Source of the DNA: Albugo candida
Taxonomy: Eukaryota > Oomycota > Peronosporomycetes > Albuginales > Albuginaceae
Assembly (NCBI GenBank): GCA_905220665.1
Contig: CAJNAR010000001.1
Location: forward strand, 434,001-498,000
Direction: 5' to 3'
Length of the DNA stretch: 64,000 nucleotides
In this document: positions 52,901 to 61,200 of the stretch, piece after piece
Numbering within the stretch: the stretch's first letter is position 1
How the letters are laid out: every line of letters begins with the position of its first letter
Notes under the pieces: generated by a model
The model's database searches: none
Told to the model about the DNA's origin: nothing
What the model saw: the letters and a program-made list of their open reading frames with translations, nothing else
Program-made: the position numbers and the translations under genes

Positions 52901-54436
52901 ATTGACTTTATCGCTGAGATTTTTCCCGAGATGCATTTTGTGACCATTTGTGTTATGCGATTGCCGTGAGTCGAAATCTTTCTCAACTTGGTCCAGATGA
53001 AGAAGGATTTGAGCCAGAATCGCCTCTCGTTCATTTAAAAGCATTTTTGCGATATACGGGCGGCACAAAAGCTGGCGATATCGTTGGAGGATACGGATTG
53101 TAGCAGTAGGTTTGTTTGTAATTGACGCTAGTTCATCTTTGAGATTTTTTCCGGCTTCCACCTCAAGAGGTCCTAGTTGGGCTTCGAATTCCTTCACTGC
53201 TTGCTTCCATAGCGTATCGGTGTATATATTGTAGTAGAGCGGTTTGATATTTCGAAACGGCGCAAAATAACGCGCTCTTTGTTCGTCCCCATTCAATTGT
53301 CTGTGGGATGAGAACTTTTGTAATTCCTCAAAGATCATTCGAACACGGATGATTTCTTCCATTCGGTGGCACAAAGCAACTAGGAATTCATCTTTTGCAC
53401 TCTTCTTGCCTCGCCAAGTATGCTCATCACAAGAAGGCCATATCGTACCGGTCAATTGCTCGATACTGTTTGTCCATTTCTCACAGAGACAAATTCCTTC
53501 CTGCAAAAGCTCTACGACATCGTGAAGGGGTGAATTCCAAACATTCCATGCTTTGAACTTTTCAATGATGTAATTATTGATGGCATGTGACACGAGGTCT
53601 AGAAGATGCTCCATCCGTGTCTGGCTGTACTGCTGTTCTTGAGAAAGATCGGCTCGCCAAACGTCATCCAAACTATTTAACGTGTCTTCCAGGAGATCGT
53701 GCATCTCACTGACGTCTAACGTGGACAGGTTTGCATATCGCTGGTGTATCGCATCAAATGCAACGGAAAACTTTTTCGCTCGCTTGTATTGCCGTGGATT
53801 GTCGCTCTTATCCCAATACGCAAACTCATCAGTAATTCGAACAATAGAAATCAATGAAGCTTTATCTTCTTCTTCGAGTGACTTGGATGATGACAGCTTG
53901 GAATGCTTTGTGGACTCTGACATGAGCATTGAATGAGCCAATCCAGTGTTGAGATCAGCCAGGATATCTTTGAGGTTCTGAGATATTTGACTCGATAAGG
54001 CATCATTCTGAAGGAAGAGCGGAGCATAGATATTATGGATAGTCTGATACAAGCTCTGTAGAGGTGGATCGGTGATCGTAATTATTTGAATGCTTTGACG
54101 GATTGTGTTCGGGTACAGCGGTTTCGCTTTTGTTTTGATGAAAACAGCCTCGTGTCTTGGCACTTGTGAAAAGCCTAATTGATTTGAAAGCATCACAATT
54201 CTGTCCTTCGGTATATGGGCTTCTGATTTAGCATCCTGTTCGTCAGCAAAACCAGACGATGGAGTATAAGCTTGCAACAACACACAATCTGCATCATCTA
54301 AAAAGCTTCCCAATGCGTTTTGAGTAGCCTCCTCCGCATCCAAGTCTGTCTGCTGACCCCATACACATTTGAGCAATGCAGTGATATATTCACGTCGTTC
54401 ATCGGTGAATTCGGGCTCAGGATTCACTGAGGTCAT
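40994..54436 (-). CDS. DYNC2H1: Cytoplasmic dynein-2 heavy chain (retrograde IFT motor)
   Basis: One uninterrupted exon encodes about 4480 residues from the ATG at 54436 (MTSVNPEPEF); the frame is open 10 codons further to 54466. It shows the DYNC2H1 order rather than axonemal or DYNC1H1: YEYQGNASKLVHTPLTDKC before AAA1. AAA1 has P-loop GPAGTGKTESVKALG (about residue 1820) and FDEFNRL. AAA2 has GPSGSGKSAVWQTL (about 2120), AAA3 GPEGCGKSMIIHHAF (about 2440) and AAA4 GLSGVGRRTAT (about 2790), where the lysine is replaced as in the human protein. A stalk coiled coil lies between about 2990 and 3330. The C-terminal LMEWQNASQSGKLLF is also typical. It powers retrograde intraflagellar transport, so the organism makes flagella by IFT. 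Intron absence over 13.4 kb contrasts with its neighbours. Confidence 0.95.
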   Translation of the reverse strand: MTSVNPEPEFTDERREYITALLKCVWGQQTDLDAEEATQNALGSFLDDADCVLLQAYTPSSGFADEQDAKSEAHIPKDRIVMLSNQLGFSQVPRHEAVFIKTKAKPLYPNTIRQSIQIITITDPPLQSLYQTIHNIYAPLFLQNDALSSQISQNLKDILADLNTGLAHSMLMSESTKHSKLSSSKSLEEEDKASLISIVRITDEFAYWDKSDNPRQYKRAKKFSVAFDAIHQRYANLSTLDVSEMHDLLEDTLNSLDDVWRADLSQEQQYSQTRMEHLLDLVSHAINNYIIEKFKAWNVWNSPLHDVVELLQEGICLCEKWTNSIEQLTGTIWPSCDEHTWRGKKSAKDEFLVALCHRMEEIIRVRMIFEELQKFSSHRQLNGDEQRARYFAPFRNIKPLYYNIYTDTLWKQAVKEFEAQLGPLEVEAGKNLKDELASITNKPTATIRILQRYRQLLCRPYIAKMLLNEREAILAQILLHLDQVEKDFDSRQSHNTNGHKMHLGKNLSDKVNLIMWGHMLSGRVFEMLQSVSKVMSDLANYGGFTHRADQLMSRLHALVLDSVRTWQEDVEHELDTESDTSLRLSGRLMQVDKKGELIVNYSEFLVTLLRDVRQLSEIGMQHALLYRSWTQSRRSFAEDDVTLSKGTDVLLSGNGWIPTRIRQIATEAEKYYRFGVMLKKVANFYNSLESSIIEEQKPMLLESLLAFENVVQQTNMHTTSSSKNEVTWQNLEECEIFVKQLQDAADKLANDNRRLRRIHDKLAEDSLILMDIDLLRYPSRWKDKWDEMKKYAISSTRSKALTPDTSTSTKKWFLFWDHQIYKVLEAGYQIGLEMLNENLPEIKEIRTEVYLPSPQSSTFTLLLKPPIEDLRSMYYKAMKKFISRPNKFTGFTNSQLYSKMCDNNAHNLLRVFETCESLFTRLEALLVQYESWSILTRIAAPNTGETNSSVSTEAEDIMDQVLKDPKDWDSNLKTLKAKRKEVEKVPDFVKLDCLTVSFLPFKQGIEQYMQQFQELLAVTLKKSTTQQLENVEDFLESALQRLSTRPRSIEEISQAQTEWKVLEGRKAEVEAILHAAETKKQLLLQTLATMSSYNSSSYASTFGGNVSDSLQTMSYALDTTSLEQRFLQIPTQWENFEISLEAFNDMIQDQRENLKGEVKSQVVNCNMDIDRFKQRWTALRPLEIAKEWWDDYTLLDTNVFMVMEDWKDKLATLKEQAKNLTSNSLSFELSEPHFEGLTALDDEMEALYMTWKAYKDFRTELSAFSEQDWFAFCANIFALQDCAQKWADFVKNNHDKIVKETEVYEHIMDYMQQIKRSMPALKLCRGEPFKDDHWTQLFRKLNLPRDVDKRNLAVKHFLDKLEIVEAPSFLQFVKVLHARAQGEVTIRDALRELRAWTETATLSLLKHEHENRNIFIIKDWKEIMLSLGDNQSLLASLKESQFFKAFEGEASQYETQMALLDQALTQLNIIQRKWIFLEPIFSKGALPSEQSRFRRVDDEFTTIMSIIEQDPKLFNLADDSLFPQLLDRLSMMMDQLERCQKALSDFLEEKRSRMPRFYFLGDEDLLEILGQSQNPAVIQSHLKKLFQGVHHVEFSPPQDQIIGMWSSASEYVQLNQPVKVTEAVEEWLQMFTAEMRRTIRLLILECTTQKDALDYQLYPSQVMCVAHQIKFCQQVEHAVTSGTMKNVKDQLQETLRSMSSLDLTTESLLQLKIKSMILDIVHHLDICDQLILDNCHSINTWCWQKQLRLSRKKASSSNRQQSTRDVDDGVVITMSNAEFDYTYEYQGNASKLVHTPLTDKCFLTLTQGMNMGFGGNPYGPAGTGKTESVKALGGYFGRQVLVFNCDEGIDFQSMGRILLGLVKSGAWGCFDEFNRLKEDQLSAISQQIQVIQDAIKDRTSSIMLLNRQVEVDSNAGIFVTLNPAGKGYGGRSKLPNNLKALFRPVAMGIPDNNLIAEVILYSEGFTQAKDIASKVVSLYKLSNQLLSPQQHYDWGLRALKAVLNTAGKLLQGEKQRFSSKENTISQHLSVSQETEILIKAVRINTLSKLTYVDSVRFLDLINDVFPGSISSDISGGELEIAIRQVMVEKPFFFQIDEMQIRKMLQLKESLDQRMGCVVVGPSGSGKSAVWQTLQASLIKCGQLVKTYVMNPKSMPRERLLGYMDLDTREWTDGVLTAAARQVVKEADSIRSWIVCDGDVDPEWIESLNSVLDDNHLLTLPNGERINFAANVNFLFETHDLKFASPATISRMGMIYLSDQDTGTSRLVHKWLQSPSIFAQGTPTGAIEATQKKRKEELEIWIEELFTKALQEVVKYEQVVVTTLAGIIWNGLSHVATATTRAEFVCAMIRGLGANLNLTDRSSFAKSMYLMANERPPDLHTSPLDSYCNKDTFFRYVDLQKENLKDMKVVDTIDTVVPTASVQRQLHTIAPWVNTMSPFILVGPEGCGKSMIIHHAFKSVKNAIITVLHCNAQTTADDVIHKITQSCSLFSTLSGRVYRPRDCERLVLYLKDINLPKPDQYETCMLIAFLQQLITSQGFYDRHLEFLGIDKIQIVASINAATTVGRHPLNTRFTAIVKVAAMDYPSTEELQLVYASLLEAVLTSDRVGTATTWLEGTSRERLAKSLVEIWDTTRQKFNVDEKRHYLFTPRDLTKWVFALGQYDIANDQILDIVTYEARRLFRDRLVDSDSALKFDSLMSSILKQQWKHTIKLQDVYFTSLMTNQSSNKTEAETVSSKLFQRIESQEYELMIAQGIQMYEREEKELHMLLFDEILDHVAIIERVLSRNNGSLLLVGLSGVGRRTATALVTHMLHYTLFTPSLTRFYNATNFRNNLKMILVKAAVEGQHYVIYMEDHHLEYDDSILETINSLLAAGEVPGLYTQEEIEPQITSLKEKMLEESSSGSTFYRSVYDFFVARVRQYVHVVLAMDPRHPNFVIRCESNPALYTKCTIAWMGEWNPSSLNRVPEMLLLESDNFGGMLSSSVLKLLLAIYDRCRTSSSQSSKNVGNNATPRELICFLQCWRTLCEKHSKQVVQEIQHLKGGLTKLVEASDTVDSLSKNAVIKKKELIAAQVAADEAMDEIKNALEHASINRREVEDLTRQLAKAEEATNARKKEIETELSEINPILQSAKEAVGNIKSDNLNEIRSLKMPPEPIHDVLSAVLMLLGIQDTSWNSMKKFLGNRGVKDDILNYDARRITADIFKAVTKLLKSKPSSFDNDTIYRVSVAAAPLAIWVKANMKYSLVLNKIEPLEADLTDAKRSLESSQQRLLQCETELQTIDRKVDLMKNQFAEKTKEAEILRVGLERAENTLNKAQGLLGKLGGEKQRWSIQVKELEHRLQILPVRMLLAAGYTTFLGKCSEDTRADMVRFWEQDMTEFVAESQVGFDYLRLLSTESELLTWKGIGLPSDTLSMENALIISNSSESQCPFIIDPAGACTTWLHAELAKDTTRPLTVVHAQDARFVNIVEQAVRFGKTLIILEIDSVEPFLYPLVRKDLLRQGPRFVVSLGEKVIDYNENFRLILVTRNPSPPLPPDALAIINVVNFTVTKSGLQGQLLGVTIQHEQPALEQEKSELLRQEEECKLQLALLEKQLVQALATSEGDILENTILIESLTKTKTTSAEIEQALERSGKKSEELDEKRDMYRGFAQQGAKLYFLVKQLSAVNHMYRFSLASFLSIFKETLAAKMEFTSSAKERTIRLVPILEYKILLYVGRAIFKDDRPMFGMHLVHEMHPECFEVHEYDFFCGNLVSKSEKSDLAFPSWAPPERKEAFNRFSSAFPTLMQQCKFENTDMWLRWVKSPECEQAFHPKIDRNDGNSSGLSSFQKLLVVQTLRPDRLQSSIIHFICGVMNVKSLNPPPLDFRMLGTEEAIHTTPILLLTTLGADPGKELEEVASVVVGKDHYFELAMGGGQQEKALQLLRTTAERGDWLCLQNLHLVIAWLPVLEKELSSLIPHHKFRLWLTTEPHDAFPLILIEQSLICTFESPPGMKKNLQGTCALWNPEFIARGSVQRAQLLFLLAYFHAILQERRTYIPQGWSKFYEFSYGDFRAGSNVIELASLSHRNEGSSSEIDWLSLHGLMDNAIYGGRIDNPFDLRVLRCYIQEFFNSEYLAGKKQLLRGIKLPQTTHLSEYLDIIDHLPDSDSPGVFVLPDNIERSVQRTMSDQVIGQLKALSSNEQSVGSFDREKWRQLLGPILENWTKWTYSFGNELSGDPSLTSGSKTLHIRTEGSDSGKGTAVAQLEPVDAFVSLENEYAIDLTQQIHSALSNLKKVLYGTEMLTPAIQSIATSLLRGVVPPLWSAKWEGSSDNVQMWLLHLANRRKSLMEWQNASQSGKLLFRELDLSELLHPSTFLNALRQQSARELQCSMDALVLQSCWEKNKQDDVKWYELKNLLLQGASFEGQVLLEAISNAPELVLVPPCHIAFVRGSSGERIMSENQIHVPLYYSPNREKLLCEVAMPISGERSRWILAGVALFLNE

Positions 54437-54669
54437 TACTATGCGTCGCTGAATGCGATCACGCAATGAGGGGTCGTCCTCACCCAGGGGTCTTCAGTAG
54501 CTTGCGCGGTCAGGTCAAAGGCAGATCGGATATTCCAACTTAAAATCCGAGAGATTGTGAATATGAATAGCGCTATCACACAAATCTACTGACCCGAAGA
54601 CAGACACAGAAACATCGATATAAAGGTGTATATCGGACGGACTTCACGCCTTCCTTGCACCAATAAAGC

Positions 54670-55133
54670 TTGGAATCTTCCGTAGATCTTGAGAAACCCC
54701 AACGCCAACGACTACGTAGTTTCACTGCTTCCTCTTCTTTTGAGTCAGTGGTTGTGGCTAAGGAATCACAAGCAGTCTCAGATACAGATGTCGATAGAAT
54801 TACGCGCTTTCGTACGTCACACTGTTGTATTTTCCGGAATCTTGAAGAGACTTTACTAACGTATGCTGAATGTCGCTCAGACACAAGCTTGCGCGCAGCT
54901 GTAGCTACCATGTGGGATGCGATTGCTGTCGTAATGCAGCATATGCTTCCGCGGTTTGGACTATTTCTGCTAGAATCACTGATAACGTGCAAGTAGTATT
55001 GCCTCGGAAGACGAATCTCTTCTCATCGAGCAGATGGCTACTGGGACCGCTGAGTGTAGCAGCCATCTTGATATTCGATCACTGGTCAGCAATATTGTGG
55101 TACGTGTATCAATCACAGGAAGACTTGCAATGA
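54670..55133 (+). other. Unresolved ORFs downstream of the dynein promoter
   Basis: Two overlapping plus-strand frames have some protein character. The first, from 54670, reads LEKPQRQRLRSFTASSSF and later LRAAVATMWDAIAVVMQHM. The second ends with a hydrophobic RWLLGPLSVAAILIFDHW at about 55040-55090. Neither starts convincingly with ATG, and I could not find splice sites that join them. An equally long antisense frame (54576-54992, minus) exists. Either a short gene with missed introns or a decayed one is possible. Confidence 0.25.
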
Positions 55134-55390
55134 TTGTTGATGTGTATTTATAAGAATGCCTTTGTCCACGTTGGTAAGATAAAGCCGCACTGTAAGACTG
55201 CTATTTGGTGGTACTGTGGCAACGATTGTCGATGTTCATCGTTGCTGACTGTTGCGCGGAAAGAAATGCATCGTATAGCTCACATATGTTTTTCTTTCCC
55301 CGCGACAGCTAGCAAGGATGAACATGGACAATTTTGCTAGTAGTTACAATTGTTCGGAAGGAGGTGATGTTTCGGAATTGATGATAATAA

Positions 55391-56540
55391 TCATTGTCCA
55401 CATAAACTTCGACTGATCACGTAGCCATATGAGCAGGTAGCCCAAGATAACCTCCTGATATCGTATTCCATTTTGTTGTTACAAACGGAGAGCTCCATGG
55501 ACCAAAGCCACCTACTCAATTCGATTTCGATATACTGTTGCGATTGATATCGATCTATGTGCATATTGAAAAGCTCTAAAAGTTCTGACTTGATCTGCAA
55601 GACACGCAAATAAGGATCCCGGCCCATACTAGAGACGTGTGATATAGCAATATACTTGGTCGCATCGGAAAAAGACGAGGCTTAGTACATTATAATCTAT
55701 ACTGAACGCATCATGTACACGCAGGAACCCAAGTTTTGTGTCCTGATGATCTTTACCCAGCATATCGAGCCTGAGCTATTCCTTTGACCAGCGCAACATG
55801 AATATCTACTTGAAAGCTTTGGATGACAGCATAATTGCAGGTTAACGTAAACGTATTGGTTGACTTTGTCGCACTCAGTTTCCGCCGTTCAGTTCCCCGT
55901 TTATCGCCTTCAGCGCAAGATTTTCCAGTTCCAGAAGGGATGTACACAAATGGCTTGTCCATCAGCAGTGCGTGTAGATAACCGTCCTGAAATCTTGGCA
56001 TTTTAAAGAGATTTTGTGATACGGCTCCAATGGTTTCCTGAGAGCTAGCACGACTGAGATCTTGAAGAATCCTGATGCGGATATCGAAAATAGCCAAGTT
56101 ATCTCCCATGATTGTCCACATTCAACGATTTAGCAAGCCTTCTGTACTACTTCGTTATGCGCCAGCCTCGTTTAAGTTGAACGTGTCGCATTTAAGCAGT
56201 TTCCAGTGCTGTAATTATGGAGACCATTGACAAAGATGAAAAATCCTTTTGGCATAAATTGAGAGTTCCAAGGATAAATAGAGACAAATTCCATAATATC
56301 GCTTCTTCCGAATTGAGCCCCATTTAGATCTGCGTGAAAAAACGCTCCGACAACAGCGACCCGAATACTCGGAACCGTTCCTTCCTTAATCAGAAATTGT
56401 GCCATAATTGGTGCGTCCATATATCCCACAACGACCGGAAGGTTCTCAGTCGTTTCGACGCGAGCTGTTATAGAATAGATTGGCTTTCGGTTCCTCGATG
56501 TGTAATGTGGCGTATCCGTAATGTGGTTTGTAACCACCCA
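55391..56540 (-). pseudogene. Three unrecognised ORF blocks, possibly one decayed gene
   Basis: On the minus strand three consecutive ORFs occur: 56172-56537 (HYTSRNRKPIYSITARVETT, then VGYMDAPIMAQFLIKEG), 55753-56121 (MWTIMGDNLAIFDIRIRILQ, later CNYAVIQSFQVDIHVALVK) and 55391-55627 (YLRVLQIKSELLELFNMHID). Composition is protein-like and the strand is the same, but no consistent GT-AG introns restore one frame, and no family is recognised. The PSGTGKS string in the middle ORF looks like a P-loop, but it lacks the surrounding strand and helix and is probably chance. A degraded surface or secreted protein gene is one explanation. Confidence 0.25.
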
Positions 56541-57423
56541 TTCAGAGGTATCTGCTCCAAGTAAACTATACTTTATATGAAAGTTGGAGATTCATGCACA
56601 GAGACTACAAAACACCGCAAATTTGTTCGCGTTAAAAGTTTGTCAAAAGACATCACATGGGTATTGTAGACTGATTAGATACTTGCAGCATATTGATGAC
56701 GAAAGATATCACGCGCATCGAGTCGAAAATAGGATTATTGTTACCACAATTCCCTTAGCTTGTTCAAATATCTCTAACCAACCTGGTGACAGCGGCTATC
56801 GCTCGTGTCATATCTCCTTGTCCTGCAAAGTAATAGCATTCGGTATCTTGTCACTTGTTCTACCAAGCGAAGAGGCTATCATAGCCCTTACACTATTTCT
56901 ATGGCTGTTCACAGCTAAACGCGTCACAAGGAGTTGACACGCAAAGTGTTGTGCACGCGAATTGCCGCGAGCTGCCATCACAAACAAACTGCCGATTCTT
57001 TGCGTGGCGAGCCGATTTATCGAGGTGTAGACTGGATATCAACCGGAAAACAATAGAAAACGTATGGCCATTTGACCATGATAAACCACCCCTAATTTTC
57101 CAAAAGTGTTTGATAGAGAGAATAGTGAGCCTGTAAGATAGTTATTTTACTTAAGACCGAAAAGACTGCGAAAAAAGAGTAGATAGACATGTGCAATACG
57201 TTGGGGGAAAAGATGCGTTTTCTTCACAGAAAGACGCATTTAGGTACTCAAATGAGCTCCTGAAGTGCCTAAATGAGCCCATCGTATGTGCATCTCAGTT
57301 AGATGTATCAAATGTTGAAAAAAATGGACAAAGTAGAATGACATTGTTTTTTTTTTGGACGAAAACGTCGTTTATGCTATTATATATAGCTTTATATCTC
57401 GGAACAAGGCTAAACAGGACCAA
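56541..57423. other. AT-rich intergenic region
   Basis: About 880 bp lie between the unresolved ORF block and the 3' end of the DJ-1-like gene. It is AT-rich with short homopolymers (a run of T near 57345). No gene, repeat or structured RNA was recognised. Confidence 0.4.
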
Positions 57424-58242
57424 TCAATCGCTGGTGTGAGAGATTGCGATTCTCGAAACGATATTGGCTGGTATCAATGCTGCATGTTTGGATAGATTTT
57501 GATGGATCAGTTTCCACTGCTCCACAAGTTCGCTCGTCGGAGTAAAAGGATCAATGTCTGCTTGCCTTGATGGAATGATCTCGAGAAAAACAGCAGCTGT
57601 ATCAGCGATTTTCTGGCCGTACATCGATGCCAAAAATCCCCAGATGAGGTCCATACCAGCGGAAATTCCAGAGCTCGACCAAATGTGTCCATCTTGTACC
57701 CAGCGCGCTTGAATTTTCCAGTCAACATTGGGGAAATCATTGGTCACATACTCGAACAGAAATTTGTTGGTTGTTGCTGCTTTACCATCCAGTATTCCCG
57801 TAGCGGCAACGATTCGTGCGCCAGAGCAGATACTCAAAATGTGCTCTGACTTCTGTAACGATTCTTTGATAAATTGGAAATAGTCAACCTCCGCCAGCAC
57901 ATTTTCGATGTACATAGGAGCTGCACCAGGAATCAGTACGACATTCAGCTGCAGATCGCGATCAATAACATCTTGCATACTGGTATTAGCATAATAAGGA
58001 ATACTGCCCTTTTCATCGGAATATAAAGGACCAACAGCCTTGGCGATCGTGTAAATCTCTATGGGAGCATTCCAGACAGAACGAAGGATGTCAAAATACT
58101 GACATGGACCCATGAAGTCAAGCACTGTTACGCCTTCATATAAGATGATACCGATGTTTAATTGCTTTGTAAGCAATTGCTTTGTGTCACTTTCTTCCTT
58201 TTCTGTCATTTGTGAATATGAGAGCCTAGGCACACTACGCAT
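57424..58242 (-). CDS. DJ-1/PfpI-family protein, isonitrile-hydratase-like
   Basis: A single exon encodes 272 residues; the ATG at 58242 or the internal MTEKEES start is possible. The class I glutamine-amidotransferase-like fold is complete. A strand with VTVLDFMGPCQYFDIL carries the Asp-Gly/Met-Gly-Pro motif of isonitrile hydratases. The nucleophile elbow is ILSICSGARIVAATGILDG, with the reactive Cys in S-I-C-S-G-A, followed by TTNKFLFEYV. The later segment WSSSGISAGMDLIWGFLASM is also characteristic of the InhA/GATase1 group. It lacks an AraC DNA-binding tail. Close relatives in bacteria and fungi hydrate isonitriles; the substrate here is unknown. Lack of introns and isolation in a gene-poor stretch would fit acquisition by transfer, but this is inference. 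Confidence 0.85.
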   Translation of the reverse strand: MRSVPRLSYSQMTEKEESDTKQLLTKQLNIGIILYEGVTVLDFMGPCQYFDILRSVWNAPIEIYTIAKAVGPLYSDEKGSIPYYANTSMQDVIDRDLQLNVVLIPGAAPMYIENVLAEVDYFQFIKESLQKSEHILSICSGARIVAATGILDGKAATTNKFLFEYVTNDFPNVDWKIQARWVQDGHIWSSSGISAGMDLIWGFLASMYGQKIADTAAVFLEIIPSRQADIDPFTPTSELVEQWKLIHQNLSKHAALIPANIVSRIAISHTSD

Positions 58243-61200
58243 CTATCAATGAAGATGAGCTTGTTTCGTACCCATGCATGTCTGATAAAATGTCAGTCAC
58301 AATAATACTGGGGGGAAAATGTCCTTTGCATCGATCTACTGGATTCTCGCCTGTAAAGGCGTTCTGCATTGAGCAAATCCTACGCAAGATCTATTCAAGA
58401 TACCCAATGTTCTTAGTCTGATTGGAAAGAAAGGTCAAGTACGTTACACTTGAAACCCTCGACTGTATTGGGATCATTATGATATGGATCGCGAAGGAGA
58501 ATTTGCATGGCAAGCCAACATTAGTGGGGTTTCAATAAACTAAAATGGACGAATTACCAGAGATAGGCAACTACGTATGTATAGACTACTAGTATTACAC
58601 TCAGCTTGATTGATCACAGAGCAGTAGGAGACACATAGTTTAAACGATCGACCATCTAGCTCAGATATACTCCCGATTTAGATTTAACTAAGAGAACTCT
58701 AAAAAAGTGTGGACTAAATTTCTATCCCAACTCAACTGCGTTGCGAGCCACATAGTTGCATACGCTGAGTTGTTGTTTTGTTTCATCAATTCATTCATCA
58801 ATCCACGCTGCTAAGAAAAACGGGAGACAAAATGTACCGCAGCACGTTCATGTGCATCAGAAGCTTCATATGAGCTAGAATGCGCATAAACATGTCAGTT
58901 TAGAACAGCTGAAGAAAAGAAGTACAACATTAGCTCACTCCAATGATTATATGGCAGACTCATCTGATTATTTTATCACCGGCGTACATATGGTCTCTGT
59001 TGTCTGGTTTTGAAAAAACCCGGATGATTTGCTTTAATTCAAGATGCAATCCCATGTCAAGTATAATCATCACCTGCAGATACCCAGAATCAATTGCAAA
59101 TCTCGCTGCAATCTTTGTAAAACCGAGCTATTAAGTGGATAGGCGTAGTATTTATGCTATTTTGGTGCAAAAATGTCGCTGCTGGTATCCTGTGCAAGAA
59201 TGGGATGTGTGTATTTGTACAATTCAACAATTCAGTACATTATGAGTACTTTAGTTCTATTGTGACCTCCCTGGTACTTTAGAGGCCGCAATTACGCATT
59301 CATACGACAGATAAAAGCATACGCTGCACAGATTATCGGTACATTTGTATCATCGCACAAGCCGATACAGCATTCGAGCTACAGCTTGTTTCGCAGCACT
59401 AAAGTGAATATAATAAAGAAAATGGTAGCACGAAAACTTCTGTACTTGTGAAATTCTCACATCGCAGCGCATTGCTAGGTAAGGTCAGGATTGATTATGA
59501 GTGATCAAGAGAACGATTTTTTTGTAGAGCTGATTTCTTATTTGGAGCAAGATACTTGCTAGATCGGAACGTCAGGCGCTTCCCGGAGATTTGTTGCCGA
59601 CATTGTAGCGAGGGAAAATTCACAAGGTCCAAGTCTGTAAGTGTATGAATGGGATGGAGGCACGTGCAGTACAGGACAGGCTCAGCACGTTGAGCGATGC
59701 ACTGATCCCTCCAAGACTCATCAGATGGGCATCAAATCCATCTAAGATGCTTTTGTCAAAAAGGCTGTGCGACAAGAGATTTACTTTGCGAAAAATACCC
59801 AGGCTTTAGCAAGATGTTTTTTGAAACTGAGATACTATAGTCTCACCTGACGTTTCTCAATTGCGTGAATGACGCTACCCCATGCCGGGTATGCGCAATG
59901 AAGCTGCACATACGAAGCCAGACGGATTTCAAAGTGTCAACATACCGCTTCTCATCTCGTTCTGACAAGGTCTGAAACCGATACGGTATTGCGCATTGAG
60001 CTTTGCATAATTGACAGAGTCGGCTTGGTAATTACATGAGAAATTGGGCTGATCGATTACAAGGCTGCCGTAGAATATGATACTCGATAGTGCTGAAGGC
60101 TGAGTAGTTCAATTGCCTGCGTCGACCCTCCTAGCTGGACCTGCAGCTACTCCCCTTCCTCCCGCCTCGCTGTGACTCTGGCATTAGGGCAAACAATTGA
60201 CTCTCTCTCCGCACCCAAACTTCACCCAACCGAAAGCTCTGCGCTAATGCCCGCTGCCGCATGAAGGGAGTCTTTTGATATCGAATTACAATCCGGAAGG
60301 ATTACACACAATGCATGATATCGATTAAGTAAACCTCGCGATGTGTTAAGCTTTCACCAGTTGTCAGCCAAAGTGATCCAACCTAATGATGGAGTATGTA
60401 CGATAATTAACCCAGACACTTTTGTAGTGATTAAATCACACAACATTCCTATTACAACGCTGAGCATAGCGCCACTGACAATTCATTCTGCACGGTCGAA
60501 TAGCTGAGCTTCCACCTCTTCCTTGCTGACCGATTACCAGCAGCGATTAGAACGCTGCATCGATCCGACTCCAGTATAGATAAAAAGTGTATGCTTAAAA
60601 CGTAACAAAGTGAATCGCATACTCTAGTCGTACAAGTAAGAACTCTAGACTTGACTCCACTCACATGTGTTTTCTCAGCGGCCCGGAATGTTTCAGGAAG
60701 GGCTTACTCCGTGCAGCGTGTTACCGATAGATCTCATTTACCAGCGTGTAGAATAGAAAATGGAACAATAAGAATAAGATCACGAGCTTTGTTCTACAAA
60801 TACACTATCGCCGAAATGTCCGATTATTTGCACCTCAGGTCGTAAGTCATGGAACTCTCTCATCATTTCTTAGTCCGTAAATTGTAAGCGGGCAATGATA
60901 AAGCTCTAATAGAACGCAAGTCCAAAAATGAATCACTGCTTGCATTCGCTTATTTTATTTTGATTTACGCCGTATCTTATGACACTTCATGTTGCATGAC
61001 AGCAGCAGTAAACTGAGCTCCACTGACCGGCGGCGTCATATATCCCGCTTGCATTCCCCCAACGCATTATGTGCGCCAAATGCTGCATGGAGGCTTACGC
61101 ATAAAGTCGTTCTAGGTTGGAACAACTTTGCGGAAAAATAAAGTCGAATAAATTGCCAAATTCGAGCAATTTGGCGGATCGAAGCCAACATGCTGCTAGA

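Noticed and set aside
55900..55960. P-loop-like PSGTGKS string
   Set aside because: It lacks the preceding beta strand and following helix of a nucleotide-binding fold and lies in an unresolved ORF.
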